Assembly (NCBI GenBank): GCA_963942565.1
Contig: OZ012685.1
Location: forward strand, 47,259,075 to 47,323,074
Source of the DNA: Maea johnstoni
Taxonomy: Eukaryota > Annelida > Polychaeta > Spionida > Magelonidae
Length of the DNA stretch: 64,000 bases
Reading direction: 5' to 3'
Of this stretch, positions 1 to 16,281 are shown in pieces. The notes under the pieces are model-generated. The model ran no database searches. It was not told where the DNA came from and saw nothing but the letters and a program-made list of their open reading frames with translations. The translations under genes were made by a program, and so were the position numbers. Position 1 is the stretch's first letter, and every line of letters starts with the position of its first letter.

Positions 1-2738
<2,738 letters not shown>

Positions 2739-3165
2739 CAAAACCAGGCGTGTTCGATTTATTTTACCACTAGAGAGTTCTTTCGTTATGGTAACTACGG
2801 GACATTTGTAACATGTTAGGGAATTTACAAACATTTGTAACACCTACCAGCGTTCAGGTGTCTAACGGGAACCGTACTGGCACGGACTGGGAGGGAGAGG
2901 GCAGGGTTGTGTTATTATAACCCGTATCAGCTGCTAGGAGGCAGGGATACCCGTTATTACCCAGCCCACGGAGGAGAACTTGAATGAGGCGTTTTTTACG
3001 GCGAACACCCTACCAGTGAATCACTACAACGCCAACCACAAACCCTTACCCATCACCACCCCTATCATGCCTACGCCAACATGAAACCCCAACCCTTCAC
3101 CAAACCCATTAGCCACGACCTCTGTTCCTTTAGACATGTATAAAAGATGCTTCGACGTCTGGTAT
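2739..3165. other. Unassigned sequence
   Basis: No gene or recognisable repeat. Confidence 0.4.
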
Positions 3166-3180
3166 CACTACTACTCCTTT

Positions 3181-3251
<71 letters not shown>

Positions 3252-3274
3252 CTTTTACTACTACTACTACTACT

Positions 3275-3308
<34 letters not shown>

Positions 3309-3354
3309 ACTACTACTACTACTACTACTGCTACTGCTACTACTACTACTACTA

Positions 3355-3385
<31 letters not shown>

Positions 3386-3450
3386 GCTACTACTACTTAA
3401 TCTAGTTATGATGATGATAATAATAATAATAATAATTATAAATTCAATAT
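3166..3450. repeat. Compound trinucleotide repeat (CTA/CTG/AAT)
   Basis: Runs of CTA broken by CTC and CTG blocks, then TGATGA and AATAAT. Homopolymer-like frames on both strands come from the triplet repeat and are not evidence of a protein. Confidence 0.95.
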
Positions 3451-3755
3451 AAATCAATAATAGTTGTTATCATAATCATCATCATTATTGATACTGCCAC
3501 TCCTTACCAGTAGTCAATAGCTCATACACTGATCACCTGGGTGCTGTTATGGCCAGATGTTCTAACTGAGTGACCCCTCTCGCCCCTTTCCTGACTGAGC
3601 ACCCTTCATGCAGGATTAGGTATGTTTTGCCACAATAGGGTTTGGGGTGGCTTGCCCCAGAAATAGGCTTGCCTTATAAATAGGTGGTAACGGTGTGCGT
3701 CATATCTAACCTTCACTTATTATGTTAAAGTTTCCATGATACTTAAGTGGCTGCA

Positions 3756-4167
3756 GCCATTAAGACGTACTATAAGGTAGAAATTTAATAAACTAGTGTA
3801 TCTTTAAGATAGACCCGCCCACAATAGTCTGATGATTTAGACTAAGCATGTATTCACTATCTAAACCATAGCCATAACGACGTACATTAGGGTAGAGGTT
3901 CAATAAACTAGTGTCATTAAGGTAGACCAACCCACAGTGGTCCGATGGTATCGAGTGAGCATGTATTTACTAACTGAATCGTAGGCACAACGCAGTACTA
4001 TCAGGTAGAGGTTTAATAAACTGGTGTGGCTCTACGGTAAGTCGACCCACACTAGTCTGTTGATGTAGAGTGAGCATATACTATCATGATATGTCATTAT
4101 AAGTCTCTGCTTAACCATAGCCATAACGGAGTACTGTCAGGTAGAGGTTTAATAAACTAGTTAGACT
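3756..4167. repeat. Degenerate tandem repeat, 115-bp unit, first part
   Basis: Four diverged units begin at about 3756, 3871, 3984 and 4120 with the theme GCCATAACGNAGTAC, followed by GGTAGAGGTTTAATAAACTAG and AGGTAGACCGACCCAC. Spacings are about 115, 113 and 136 bp. The fourth unit is interrupted at 4168 by a TTAA-flanked element and resumes at 4386. Confidence 0.8.
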
Positions 4168-4171
4168 TTAA

Positions 4172-4385
4172 CCCGTTCACTACTGGTGGCTTTCAATGGT
4201 CCACACGAAATGATGACAAAAATCTGCGAAATGACTGAAACCCTCCCGCAAGGGTACTCATCTGATAGTTCTCAGCGAGAGCTTTCCTATGAATACCCAC
4301 ATGACCTGTTTAGGGTGATTTTTTCATAACTTTTTTGCATCCTTGCGCATTGGATGAAAGTAACCTCAGCATCAGAAGCCGAGGG
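4172..4385 (+). mobile_element. TTAA-flanked MITE, copy 1
   Basis: Starts CCCGTTCACTACTGGTGGC after TTAA and ends GGG before TTGA (one change from TTAA). It matches at least eight other stretches here by shared words such as GAAACCCT, GGGTACTCATCTGA and GTAACCTCAGCAT. TTAA targets with CCC/GGG ends are the hallmark of piggyBac-type elements; no transposase is present. The uninterrupted unit at 3871-3983 has CATTAAGGTAGACC at the matching point, which gives the empty site. Confidence 0.8.
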
Positions 4386-4450
4386 TTGAGGTAGACCGAC
4401 CCATATTAGTCCGATGGGGTAGAGTTAACTATTACGTACTATTCATCACG
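4386..4450. repeat. 115-bp tandem repeat, remainder of unit 4
   Basis: GAGGTAGACCGACCCATATT and the following bases continue the unit broken by the TTAA MITE. Confidence 0.75.
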
Positions 4451-4683
4451 AGTTGGCTGTACAGGAAGCGTACTACTTACAAAACAAACACAACTACACC
4501 TCAAGCCATGTGTACAGTGTATTCTAACATGTAAGTACCTGTATTTAAGTATTGACTACCCCTTAGGCATCACTTCTAAATACTGCAATACATATTTTGG
4601 TCATTTTGAAATATATTTCAATCAGTAAACAAAACTGGAGGATCTCATGCTAGCGATAACAATTCTCCCTGAGTTACCCTGAA

Positions 4684-5000
<317 letters not shown>

Positions 5001-5278
5001 TTCCATAAAAATAAACCATTATGAACCCCCTCCCCCTACTACCCCGTGTCCCTAAGGACATGTTTCACCACCTGGTCTCTCTCATCACCTCGCCTACCCT
5101 CACAGGTATACAGGTATCACATATAGAACATAACCTACATATACTGTGTGAGAAAACAAACAGCCTACCTTGCTTCAGTGTTGACATTACTAATCACCTC
5201 CCGATCCAGGTGGAGGCCAAGATGATGTGGTGGAATGATGGGTAGAACCTTTCAGGGTTATCCAGCTTCTGTGTGTAA

Positions 5279-5672
5279 AGTATATCTCCCTTGTGACCCT
5301 GGTGATACAGTAGCAGGGTCCTGTATCGGGTCAGTGTGTCGTTATCCCCCTTGTGATCCTGGTGATACAGTAGTAGGGTTCTGTATTGGGTCAGTGTATA
5401 ATGTATCTCCCTTGCGATCCTGGTGATACAGTAATATTGTCCTGTATTGGGTCAGTATTGTATTGTACTTTATTGACTGTATTCGGAGAATACAAAATAG
5501 TGTGTGGTGTATCTCCCTTGTGGTCCTGGTGATGATATGATCCTGTATTAGGTCAGTGTGGGATGTATCTCCCTTGTGGTCCTGGTGATGATATGGTCCT
5601 GTATTGGGTCAGTAAGGGATGTATCTCCCTTGTGGTCCTGGTGATGATATGGTCCTGTCTTGGGTCAGTGTG
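5279..5672. repeat. Minisatellite, units of 56-61 bp
   Basis: Six units share TATCTCCCTTGTG, TCCTGGTGAT, CCTGTATTGGGTCAGT. The first three (from 5281, 5341, 5402) are about 60 bp; the last three (from about 5508) are about 57 bp and carry GATGATATGGTCC in place of ATACAGTAGCAGGGTCC. About 50 bp of unrelated sequence separates the two subfamilies. Confidence 0.88.
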
Positions 5673-5963
5673 TTGTCGCAGGTCGTGTGTTCTGGGTGTA
5701 TCTATATGACAGCTCTGTATGAGGCAATGCCCCAGCAGTCATGGTGTAGTTACTGTCTCGCTGTTGTGTGTGAAATGAGGGCAAGGCGGAGGTAGGAGAA
5801 CTGCGCCGTCTCGTCATCATAGCTCAGCAGCGAGTTACTCTATTGGAACATGACAAAAATACTCTCACATACATGTCAAAATTCGGAAGCTGCATCGGCC
5901 TTTTCCACGTGTGTCCCGAGTGTGCACCTGCGCCAGGTGGTTAGTCGCCCCAGTGTAGGTTGG

Positions 5964-6175
5964 GACTTTATTGACCAAGAAAATCTCATTTGAGGTTAAA
6001 ACACTGTAAAATAGAAACTCTGGTTCTATCCAGATAAGCTCAAGCAGCTAAGTTAAAGGAAACTCATATTTGAAAAACCCAAGACCACAGGGATTGGATA
6101 GCAATTGTTAGAAAGGGGACACGAATGCTAAACTAGGAGATGTATTGTGTTGAGTGTGTCACCAGCATCACAGCC
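5964..6175. repeat. Dispersed repeat R2, copy 1
   Basis: Matches 43528-43738 over about 210 bp, with shared words TCATTTGAGG, AAACACTGTAAAAT, AGCTCAAGCAG, TTAGAAAGGGGACA and GTGTCACCAGCATCACAGCC. No coding frame. Its right edge is a TTAA used by the next insertion. Confidence 0.75.
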
Positions 6176-6264
6176 TTAACCCACGTGACAGATTATCAGT
6201 TATTTTCAACTTTTTTGCAACATTTTGTTTTGGTAAAATTAGCCACCACCAGCATAAGGGTTAA
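6176..6264 (-). mobile_element. TTAA-flanked MITE, copy 2 (internally deleted)
   Basis: TTAACCC at the left, AAGGGTTAA at the right, with the family words TTTTTTGCAACATTTTG and TTAGCCACCACCAGCAT between. Only 89 bp remain. It sits on the TTAA at the end of R2; the other R2 copy has CAGCCTTAATAGGG here without the insert. Confidence 0.75.
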
Positions 6265-6330
6265 AGTGAGTCAGTGGGTGTAAAATAAATGATCTGAGAT
6301 GCTATTTGCAGTTGAAAGCAGTCAGGTATC

Positions 6331-8160
<1,830 letters not shown>

Positions 8161-8405
8161 TATGATAATAATGATAATAGTACTAATAATAATAAAAATG
8201 ATAATAATAATAATGATAATAATAACAATAATAAAAAATGATAATAACAATTATTATAATAATGATAATAATAATAATAATAATAAAAGCAACAACAATG
8301 AAAGTAATAATAATAATAATAATAACAACAATAATAATAATAATGATTAACATTAATGATGACAAAATTATGATAATAACTATAATAATAATAATAATTA
8401 TAATA
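8161..8405. repeat. (AAT/GAT)n trinucleotide repeat
   Basis: Imperfect ATA/ATG/AAC triplet repeat. Asn- and Ile-rich frames over it are repeat translations. Confidence 0.93.
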
Positions 8406-8587
8406 ATCTAATCTTTATTTCAAGCTTTACTCTACAGATGTACTGATTAATAAAACACCTATTCAATATACTGGCCATCCTAAGTATAGTTATAAGTCTT
8501 TGGAATTAAAAGTACACATTACACAGGAATGTTATAACTATCACATCAGTGAGATTCTAAATTCAACAGTTTTGTATCACTCAACAA

Positions 8588-8747
8588 CTATAGCAGTGGT
8601 TTCGTCACTTCAGGCAGGATCTCAACGATGGTTGGATTGTAATCACCACTAGGCATTATTTTCAGTTTCTCACCTGGATAAGATACCTCTGGGATGGACT
8701 CAAAATCAGCTTGGTTTACCCAAAAGCGTACCATTTGAAATATGCAG
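8588..8747 (-). CDS. Orphan terminal exon of an unidentified host gene (candidate)
   Basis: Read on the minus strand, an AG acceptor just above 8747 leads into an open frame that includes MVRFWVNQADFESIPEVS, PGEKLKIMPSGDYNPTIVE and ILPEVTKPLL, then TAG at 8588-8590. The reverse complement of 8414-8420 gives AATAAA about 170 bp downstream, as a polyadenylation signal would. Composition is mixed and protein-like, unlike the repeat frames nearby. I do not recognise the family and found no partner exon at 8.8-12 kb, so it may be a gene remnant or belong to a gene with a long intron. Confidence 0.35.
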
Positions 8748-8930
8748 CTATTTGATGGTACCCAGCAAGTAATAGATTAAAGCATCTGCCTGATATTCTG
8801 GGTGGTAGACGTAGGCTAGGGTAAGTTCAGTAGCGCACTAAACGAATAGTACATAGGGTAGGTGAGCCCACCTGTCCCCTGCCCCCGGCTTACTTAGATG
8901 TTTCTGTTCTGATAGCTACTTGTCTGTACA

Positions 8931-9104
8931 TTAACCCTTCTAATGCTGAGGATACTTTCGACCCAACCACAGGAACACCCACCTTTTAGCTCTCACTTAG
9001 CACTCTCAAATAAGTACCCATGTATCAGGGTTTCAGTCATTTTTCAGGTTTTTTTTGCATCATTTTGTATTGGCCAAGCTAGCCATCAGCAGCATGACGG
9101 ATTA
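8931..9104 (-). mobile_element. TTAA-flanked MITE, copy 3
   Basis: Begins TTAACCCTTCTAATGCTGAGG and contains GTACCCATGTATCAGGGTTTC and CATTTTGTATTGGCCAAGC in family order. The right end is decayed (ATGACGGATTAT for AAGGGTTAA). Confidence 0.75.
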
Positions 9105-9364
9105 TCATCAGAAATGATAACATTAAATATTTAGGGATGCACTTGCTCTAGATATCAGAGTAGTTTATGTGTGAACCTCTCACATGTTTAGGGTAGGGGT
9201 AAAGTTTTGTAAGTGGGGGTGGTATGGACACTTGCAATACTCTGGGATACTCAAAAGTTCGCTATGCTGGTCAACTACTATCATTATGAAGTACCTTTCA
9301 GACACAGTGTTATCCTATTCTTGGATTTTTTTTTACACCGGGTATTTGACTTTGAGTCTTCTTT

Positions 9365-9590
9365 GATTCATTTGCTGGTTGCAACTTAATAATAACAGGA
9401 GACTTCTATGCAGACATGCTCGCCCAGGGAAATCACAAGATGAAACCCTTCAACAGTTTGTGAGGGAGCAGAGTCTACAGTGCCCGCCAAATTACACACA
9501 TGAAATCATACAAACGGAAATTCAAGGATTGACTTTGTCTTAGAGGATGTGCACGCTAAGCTGATGAAGAATGTAGAGGTGTAACCAGCT
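9365..9590 (+). pseudogene. LINE endonuclease-domain scrap
   Basis: Frames on the plus strand give TGDFYADM (the GDFNAD motif of the apurinic-like endonuclease) and, in another frame about 130 bp on, TNGNSRIDFVL (the S-R-ID-V motif). At least one frameshift separates them, and no reverse transcriptase follows. The clade cannot be set from so little. Confidence 0.55.
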
Positions 9591-11490
9591 TGGTTTAGTT
9601 CTTTGATTCTCCACTAGATGCCACTTGGTCAGCAGAGCCAAAACCTGCTGACCAAGTGCAAAGAACTGGTGCCTTTGTTACAAGGGTGGCTGGTCAGCTG
9701 ACTCATGGCTATATGGATAGGTGAGGCTGGGTCTGTCAGTCAGTCACTCTTCAATTGGACAGACAGCAGCTAAGCAGGATTTTATGGGTGAGTGTTGATA
9801 TTACTGTACTTTCACTTTCTGCATGTAAGTAATTTAGGGTGCTTTTATAGTTGAGGGCATTTTAGCAGGAGAGAGGGTAGTAGGACACATGCATATGTTA
9901 AGTTTTCCATGAAATTTGGTTTTTGTTCTTGTTTGGCATCCGTTAGGCAACCATTTTGTTTTACATGTGGGATTTATGGCATGGGTGTGGCAATAGCCTA
10001 CACATTTAGTCAGTCATGGTGTAGTTGGCCTTTAGTAATTTCTTTCAGGTAGTAAGCAGTAATTTACTGTTTAGTTATCTTAGTACACATTTTTTGTTTA
10101 ATTCTGTATATTTGTGTTGAATTACTTATAGTTAAGCAATTGGGGTGTGGCACTTTGGCACATTTGTGTGCTCACTATAATGGTACACAGCCTTTGATAA
10201 TAATTCTTTATCATGGCTAAGGACACACTTAGGGGGGCATTGTGTTGCATTTTTCTATATTTGTTGGCTTCATTGTTGTTTATTCTGTGTTATTTACTTG
10301 TAGTTTGACCTGTGCCTATTTGGTTCTACACTGACAGCTTGTTGTCAGCCATTCAAAACCTCCTATATCATAGTGGTAAGTCTTCAATGAAATACTCTAG
10401 CATTCTTTGGTATTGGTTTCAAGTAAGTGTATATCATTATCATGGTGCTTACTCCATGCAAGTGTAAATCATTCTCATGGTACTTACTCCATGTAAGTGT
10501 ATATCATTCTTATGGTACTTCCTTCATGTAAGGGTAGAGTTGTTGACATCAATATATATTTTAACTCATTATAAGGTTAATGCCTAAAATTATGAGAGTT
10601 CCTGTGCAGTATGTTGATAGCTCGCGCAGCGAGCCGCGAAGCAGCGAACGTAGCTGCGATTACAGTACAAGTAGTCAACAATAGAAGTACACACTAAGGC
10701 CTATAAAACGGTGTCCACACTTCCGTCCACACTTCGTCTCCTGTCTCGCTTGACGATAATCTCGCGTGAAATGAACATCACTACTTTTTGCTTTAAGAGC
10801 ACATATTGCCACCAGATCTTTTCATGTTTTAGATATTGCTTAATTTATCAATAACTATGGATTGTTTCCTTTAAATTGTATTCAAATAACGTTTGGACGG
10901 CCGAAGATCAGACAACAAACGACATTCTCTATCGGCGGAATAAAGCACTAGAATGATGTCACGGTACGAAGGAATTCCGCCAAGTGCAATGACGTCATGC
11001 GAAAAGCGATCATCTACAGTGATATGTCAATACTAGCACCATTGTTTATGCAGTGAGCAACACAGCGAAAATGAATTAGGCCTACTCGTCTTTCCATGGA
11101 TCAATTTCAATGCAGTTTGAATCGATAGAATCGCTACTTTTTTATTAATTCTTGTTGAAATCTGTTGCGAAATGACAATTTTGCAAAAGGTTGAAATAGT
11201 ATTTTTTTTGCCATTGGTATTTCCCGTCAATCGCTAATCGTACTGTGTGGTTGTTGCACAAATACCAAGCTCATATCAAGGGGTTTTACAAGTTAAAAAT
11301 TACATAATGGATAATAAATATGTAACTTTGTGACTGCATTTGAAGAGGAATGCAGAAATATCATCGAGCTGCGCGACTACCTTGAAACACGTTCATTTAA
11401 GAATATACAGTATGTAATGTTTCCTTTAGTAGTTGAATTAATCAACTGTTCTTGTTATGAGTGCTAGAAATGAATCTTGTCATATAGGTA
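9591..11490. other. Unassigned sequence
   Basis: No gene supported. Near 10440-10530 the phrase TCCATGTAAGTGTATATCATTCT occurs three times in a short tandem (about 40 bp apart). Near 10620-10660 the words GCGCAGCGAGCC and GCGAAGCAGCG make a small GC-rich patch. Confidence 0.4.
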
Positions 11491-12430
11491 TTTGTAACGA
11501 ACAGAGTTTGTGTTTTTGAGATTTGGTGTTTTTTTGTGTATTTTGGGTACTTTTAGGTATTTTTCTTTATAAGTCACAAGTAGTTAGAAGGTTACAAGGG
11601 TCACTGAGTTAGTTTAGATTCTTGAGTACAGGTGGCAACAAGAGGTCAAGTTGCTTATTTTGCCCACCAGAGGGCTGTGGTTTTTGTAGGTCAAGATGGT
11701 GACATATCTTATGTTGACAAATTGTTAAAGGTGAAAGTTTTGGATTGCCTAAAGGTTTTAAGTATTTATTTGTTACTTGTATTTGTAAGCTTAAATGAAA
11801 GATTAGTGTGTAAAGATTCACCATAGGCAATTGTAATTGATTGATGGTTTATAGTTTTGGTTATTTTGAGCATAGTTGTACTTAGCAACTTCACCTATAC
11901 TTTTTCACATATAATTGACATTGTCATCGTTCTGTCAGTTAGATATCATGATGTCAACTTGGATGATACTTGCTTTGTGCAACTATTTTTTAGTCATTAC
12001 ATGTATCATGTTATGTATTAAGTGTACTTTGAGTAATTATTGTAATGACATTAATTGAGATAATGTGTAAGACTATGTGTAGTGTATTGTACCATTGTAT
12101 TGTAGTGTATTGTACTAGTCACTAGTTAGTCATTTTGGGTTCTTCCTTATTTCAGGTTGAACCGTGTTGACTCGTCACCCTGTCACCATGTACGTCGTCT
12201 CGTCACGTGTCTGTCACTGCGTCACAACATCTTGTAACCTGTCACAGTCAATAAAACACGCGTTCAAGATTCATGGCATTGTTTTCTGGTCATTTCACCT
12301 GTCACCCACCACAGTATTCATGTATTCATTGTCATATGTTCTTATATATTTGCATTGTTTTACATGTTCGCAGGGCTTTTGTTTGGAATAAAACTTGGGG
12401 ACCCAACAACCTGAGTTTGTCTTGGTTAAA
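11491..12430 (+). mobile_element. Possible old LTR and leader of a Gypsy-like fossil
   Basis: A TG-starting, T-rich stretch carries AATAAAAC at 12251 and again at 12387, then TTGGGGACCCAACAACC, which resembles a tRNA primer-binding site just after an LTR. Gag-like and protease-like frames follow downstream. No second LTR was seen, so the assignment rests on position and the primer-site-like word only. Old and broken. Confidence 0.25.
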
Positions 12431-12484
12431 AGTGGTCTCCTTTGCTGTACAGTGGTGGAATGGGCGTGTCCTGGGAGATTGATT

Positions 12485-12963
12485 ACCCGGGGGGGGGGGG
12501 GGGGGGGGCACTCAGGTACAGAGGGGGGTCGCACCTGCGTTACGTATTTCGCGGAAGAAGGGGTCTTTTTTTAAGACATCTGCATGTCCGCGATTTTGTA
12601 AAAGAAGGGTACTTTTTTGTACCCAGGTACGAAGAATGGGGGTCAAAATCCCCTTACAATCCACGAAGTTTACGTGGCTCTGACGCCGAGTGACTGCCGA
12701 AGTGACGTGGGCTTACGAGTTTGCTGCCGCCACTTGCTGCCGCTAAACAAGCAGAGGATTATAAAATCTCAAGTTAAAATACGTGTTCCCGTTCATCCAA
12801 TGTCAGTGTTTTGATAAAAGAAGGGGTGTTTATTTAGTGGAAAAAATCAGCGTTTTATTAAAATAAGGGTGCATTTTTGGCCAGAAATCAGTGCTTCAGG
12901 GGTATTTTTTAATTTTGATAACGAACGTATGCACCCCCCTAAATACCCAAGTGCCCCCCCCGG
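12485..12963 (+). mobile_element. G-ended MITE, copy A
   Basis: Flanked by the perfect 8-bp repeat GATTGATT (12477-12484 and 12964-12971). Ends are inverted: GGGGGCACTCAGGTACAGAGG at the left, and CCCTAAATACCCAAGTGCCCCC at the right. It matches 47089-47538 in reverse orientation. An 8-bp target duplication suggests hAT-type mobilisation; this is inference. Confidence 0.8.
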
Positions 12964-13269
12964 GATTGATTGGTAGAAAGGGCATGGCCTGGATAACTTA
13001 CTGTACTGGTACAGTGGTGGTTTCCTAGAGGCTGGGGACTGCGTTGTTGGAGGAACATTTTGCTGTCAGCTGTGCTGTGGTGCTACAGTCTTCAAGGTTT
13101 TTTCTACTGACATTTGTGCCATGCTGTGGATATTCGTCCTGTGATGCATGCAACTTTCATCCGGATGTTGGAAACGTAGTTATATGCTTGTTGTGTTGTG
13201 GGTGTATACTCATTCCTGTTTTGTTGGGATGCCAGGCAAAGTGTGTATGAAATTGGTGGTTTTAAGGCA

Positions 13270-14428
13270 TGTGCTACATTTTCATTGTCTGCGGTTTACA
13301 AAAGGAAAATGAACCTTTCAGGCAGAGATGTTCTGCCAATGAGACAGCATTGTCTGAGTCTAAACGGGCTTATGATAAGCTTACGATGGAAAGTCATTCC
13401 TTGCAGCCAAGTCTGAAGAAACCCATATTTATCTCAAAAAAGAAAGTAAACGCATCAAGAAACTTTTGGGGAGACCTAAAGATGAGGGAAATGTAGATGT
13501 AGAAGGATTGAAGATGTTGCTAGCTATTTTGAGTCGTAAACTGGGTCAGCGGGACCGTATTGAGTTCATTTACGAAAATGTAGATACGGAAGTGAAAGCT
13601 GAGCCTCGCCCAGAGGAAGATTAATGTGTCGCTGAAAATATTTTAGCTATCATACAACGTGTGTTTGGTGATTCAGAATCGCTTTCGGCCCTGATAGAAA
13701 CAGAGGATCCTAACAAATCTAAAACTACAAAGTCCCGAGTAGTGAATCAATAGGTCACTGAGGTTACGCAAGCTTGTAATAGTCAGTTTAGGGACATGTT
13801 GATAAGTCAACAGGAACTGATTAGTAAGCTTAACACAGTGAAAGAGGAGATGAAGATAGCTAAATCACATCCAGGGTTCTTCAAAAAGAAAGTGCATACG
13901 GTTTGTTATTTGTGCAATGATCCAGGGCTTATTGTAAGAATCTTTCCTAAGAATCATGGGACAGAGTCAAAATGCCTCCCAAGATAGTTCTTCACAGGCT
14001 GTCTCTAAGCCTTTAAACTAGCAGTGCCCTCTTCCACGAGCCATGAAGTGGGTGATAATATTGTTGGCTCTTGGGATGCGGATAAGGAAGTCATTTTCTC
14101 AAAATTAGTGGGGAATTGTCCAGAAGCTAGGATTCAGCTGCGTTCAGTCTCAACAAACTGTTTGTTGGATAGCGGTTCTGAAATCTCTGCTGTTACAGAG
14201 AGTCTCTTCAAAGAAAGTTTGGAGTCTTAGTGGAAAGGCCATTAAGAATGTTAATTGATGGATGAAGATAAAGGCAGCTAATGGGTTGGAGAGACCTTGC
14301 TTTGTATACATTGAGGTTAGTACATCAGTGTTCGGAATAGAATTCCCAGATTTGGGCATGTTGGTCATAAAACATCCTCCTTATTCAGTCATCCAGGCTC
14401 GGAAAGAAAGCACACCACTTTCGATAGG
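13270..14428 (+). mobile_element. Fossil Gypsy-like gag-protease fragment, copy 1
   Basis: Plus-strand frames give a charged gag-like region, a decayed zinc-knuckle stretch near 13900, and an aspartic protease core with LLDSGSEIS near 14165, the retropepsin catalytic motif. It ends by joining directly into LINE reverse-transcriptase sequence at about 14428, with no reverse transcriptase of its own. Family: Ty3/Gypsy-like by protease type. Broken, with several breaks. Old, because a duplicated copy at 23.8-25.2 kb shares the same structure. Confidence 0.6.
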
Positions 14429-14837
14429 CAAAACCATGGAGAGAATTATTAATGACCATCTTGTTTGGTTTCTTGAATCGTTTTTACTCAACACAGAAGC
14501 CCAGAGTGGCTTCCGGAAAAGAAGAAGCACAATGGATCACCTTGTTTATTTTGAAACTTTTGTATGACAGGGATTTTGAAATGAAGAACGTGTGGTGACT
14601 AATCTTTTTTGACCTTGAAAAGGCATATGACACCACTCGGAAATACAGAATTATGAAGGATCTATATGATATGGACTTCAGGGGACGTATAACCCTTTTT
14701 ATTTAAATCTTTTTATCAGACAGGAAATTTCGAGTCAGAGTAGATACATCCCCCTCAGACTTTTATAACCAAGAAATGGGAGTTTCTCAGCGTAGCATTT
14801 TATCTGTCACCAGCTGTATAGGAAATGGTGTAGACTA
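14429..14837 (+). pseudogene. LINE reverse-transcriptase fragment, copy 1, first half
   Basis: Encodes KTMERIINDHLVWFLES, AQSGFRKRRSTMDHL and DLEKAYDTTRKY-type motifs, matching residues of the intact LINE at 28842-34671. It is interrupted after NGVD by a TA-flanked element and resumes at 23276. Frameshifts and stops (for instance near 14570) show it is dead. Confidence 0.8.
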
Positions 14838-15436
14838 CTGTATTACCCTACATACAACCCCCATCCCCTAGATAATATGCACGCCCTCCCAAAGGGGGAG
14901 TTGGCCGGCCATTAAGTGCGGAGCATTATATGTCTGCCCTGGTTAATGATGGTAAATTGTTATTGATACTGCCTGGTGCCCATTTGTTGACTTCACTTGT
15001 CAAAAGCCAAAATCAGCGCAGACACCAGCTCGCGCAAACTCTGCTCTCCTGGCTTATCCGTATCAATTCACCCTCCCTATCCCCTTTTATCCCCTAATTT
15101 TAATGCAATCAAAATCCAAATATGGATAGATTTGCCGTCCTTTCCTCCTTGGGGTACTTAAATGGTGAGAATGTGATAACAACTAACTGGTGTTTTTAAT
15201 TTACTGATCACATGTGTTCACGCTCGGTAAATTAAGACCCAGCAAATTTGGGAAAAGGCAAGATCAGCAAATTTCCGACTATGCAAATAAATCAGATATA
15301 GTGTTTTATGTTTTTCTTTGTCAGAATAGCAAAGAAAGACATCATGTTCTCGGTCCCAGCACTACCAGAGTTAAAGACTGACAATAAATGTGGCCTTTTT
15401 CAACCCTGCTCCACACATCCCCGCACCTGTGGCATC
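14838..15436. mobile_element. TA-flanked element T, copy 1, left part
   Basis: Begins CTGTATTACCCTACATACAA after TA inside the LINE fragment. Nearly the same sequence is at 25613-26230. It stops at TGTGGCATC (15428-15436), where the MULE begins; the right part is at 23161-23275. Confidence 0.85.
15428..15436. repeat. 9-bp target duplication, left
   Basis: TGTGGCATC, repeated exactly at 23161-23169 on the other side of the MULE. Mutator-like elements characteristically duplicate about 9 bp. Confidence 0.9.
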
Positions 15437-15884
15437 TGAATCACGATCATCCGACTAGCTTTCTAGCGATCCCTATCAATGCGACCCCTCAAATTACCGA
15501 CTCCTACGCATAAAGGCTCCTATTATAATTAGACATTCTATGTTCATTTCCTTGCACATTTATTGGTAAACTAAAAAGGAAATATATATTCACTACTGAC
15601 GTTGACTTTATGGAAGGTATTTATGACGACTTTGAAGAAGGAAATGAAGGAATAAATGACCTAATCTCGGCCGGCCGTGAAATGAATTATCAAACTACTT
15701 CCCAACTTCGAATATTCAACCTATCTATGTACTGACATAATAAAAGTTGTAGTTTATTGCTACTTACGTAACATGATGATGTCCTTTGACTGACTGGCTC
15801 CAGACTAGACTGACGCCGCCGCTCACTGCGTGAACACTCACTGTGAGCAATTAGTGAAAACCACGGGCGGCTGGCAGGGAACTG

Positions 15885-15945
15885 AGATAACAATTGAACT
15901 GAGTGAATGCCACTATTTGCTCAGTTCAATTGTGCTCAGTGGGCA
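15885..15945. repeat. Short hairpin in MULE left arm
   Basis: CAATTGAACTGAG and CTCAGTTCAATTG are inverted around a short spacer. A structural curiosity only. Confidence 0.6.
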
Positions 15946-16127
15946 GTTCTTATATGCCAGTTGTTATAATTATGAAATACTGATCTGAATACTAATCTGT
16001 CATAAACAGGCCTTCAAGTACAATTATTTTTTTCAATTGCTTTTAATGCTTATGTATATTTGTACTGAAACAACAATTTGCCCACTTCCAAAAAAAAATG
16101 CTTCCCATTTATATCCTTTATATATAC

Positions 16128-16281
16128 ATATTAACTCAATAACCTGGTGATCACAAAGGTTTCCCTATTTGTTTCCAATAATCTTCTTCGTCTTCTCTAT
16201 TAAGTACCAGCCCTACAATATAAAATAGGACAGCATTAACATGTTGAATAAATAGATAGGTACATAGATATAGATATAATA
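16128..16281. repeat. Inverted flank, left arm
   Basis: About 155 bp, the near-perfect reverse complement of 17305-17459 (one mismatch seen by eye). The arms lie immediately outside a MITE. Confidence 0.85.

Noticed and set aside
5021-5245. Open frame [20 protein letters not shown] and on, next to a TA tract
   Set aside because: Looks somewhat protein-like and has a GTATAC donor-like word, but no family, partner exon or polyadenylation context was found.
5279-5672. Possible CRISPR-like spacing of repeats
   Set aside because: Units are contiguous and diverged with no unique spacers, and the DNA is from an animal.
12295-12693. Several overlapping short frames across the poly-G stretch
   Set aside because: They lie in the G-ended MITE and change frame with the homopolymer.
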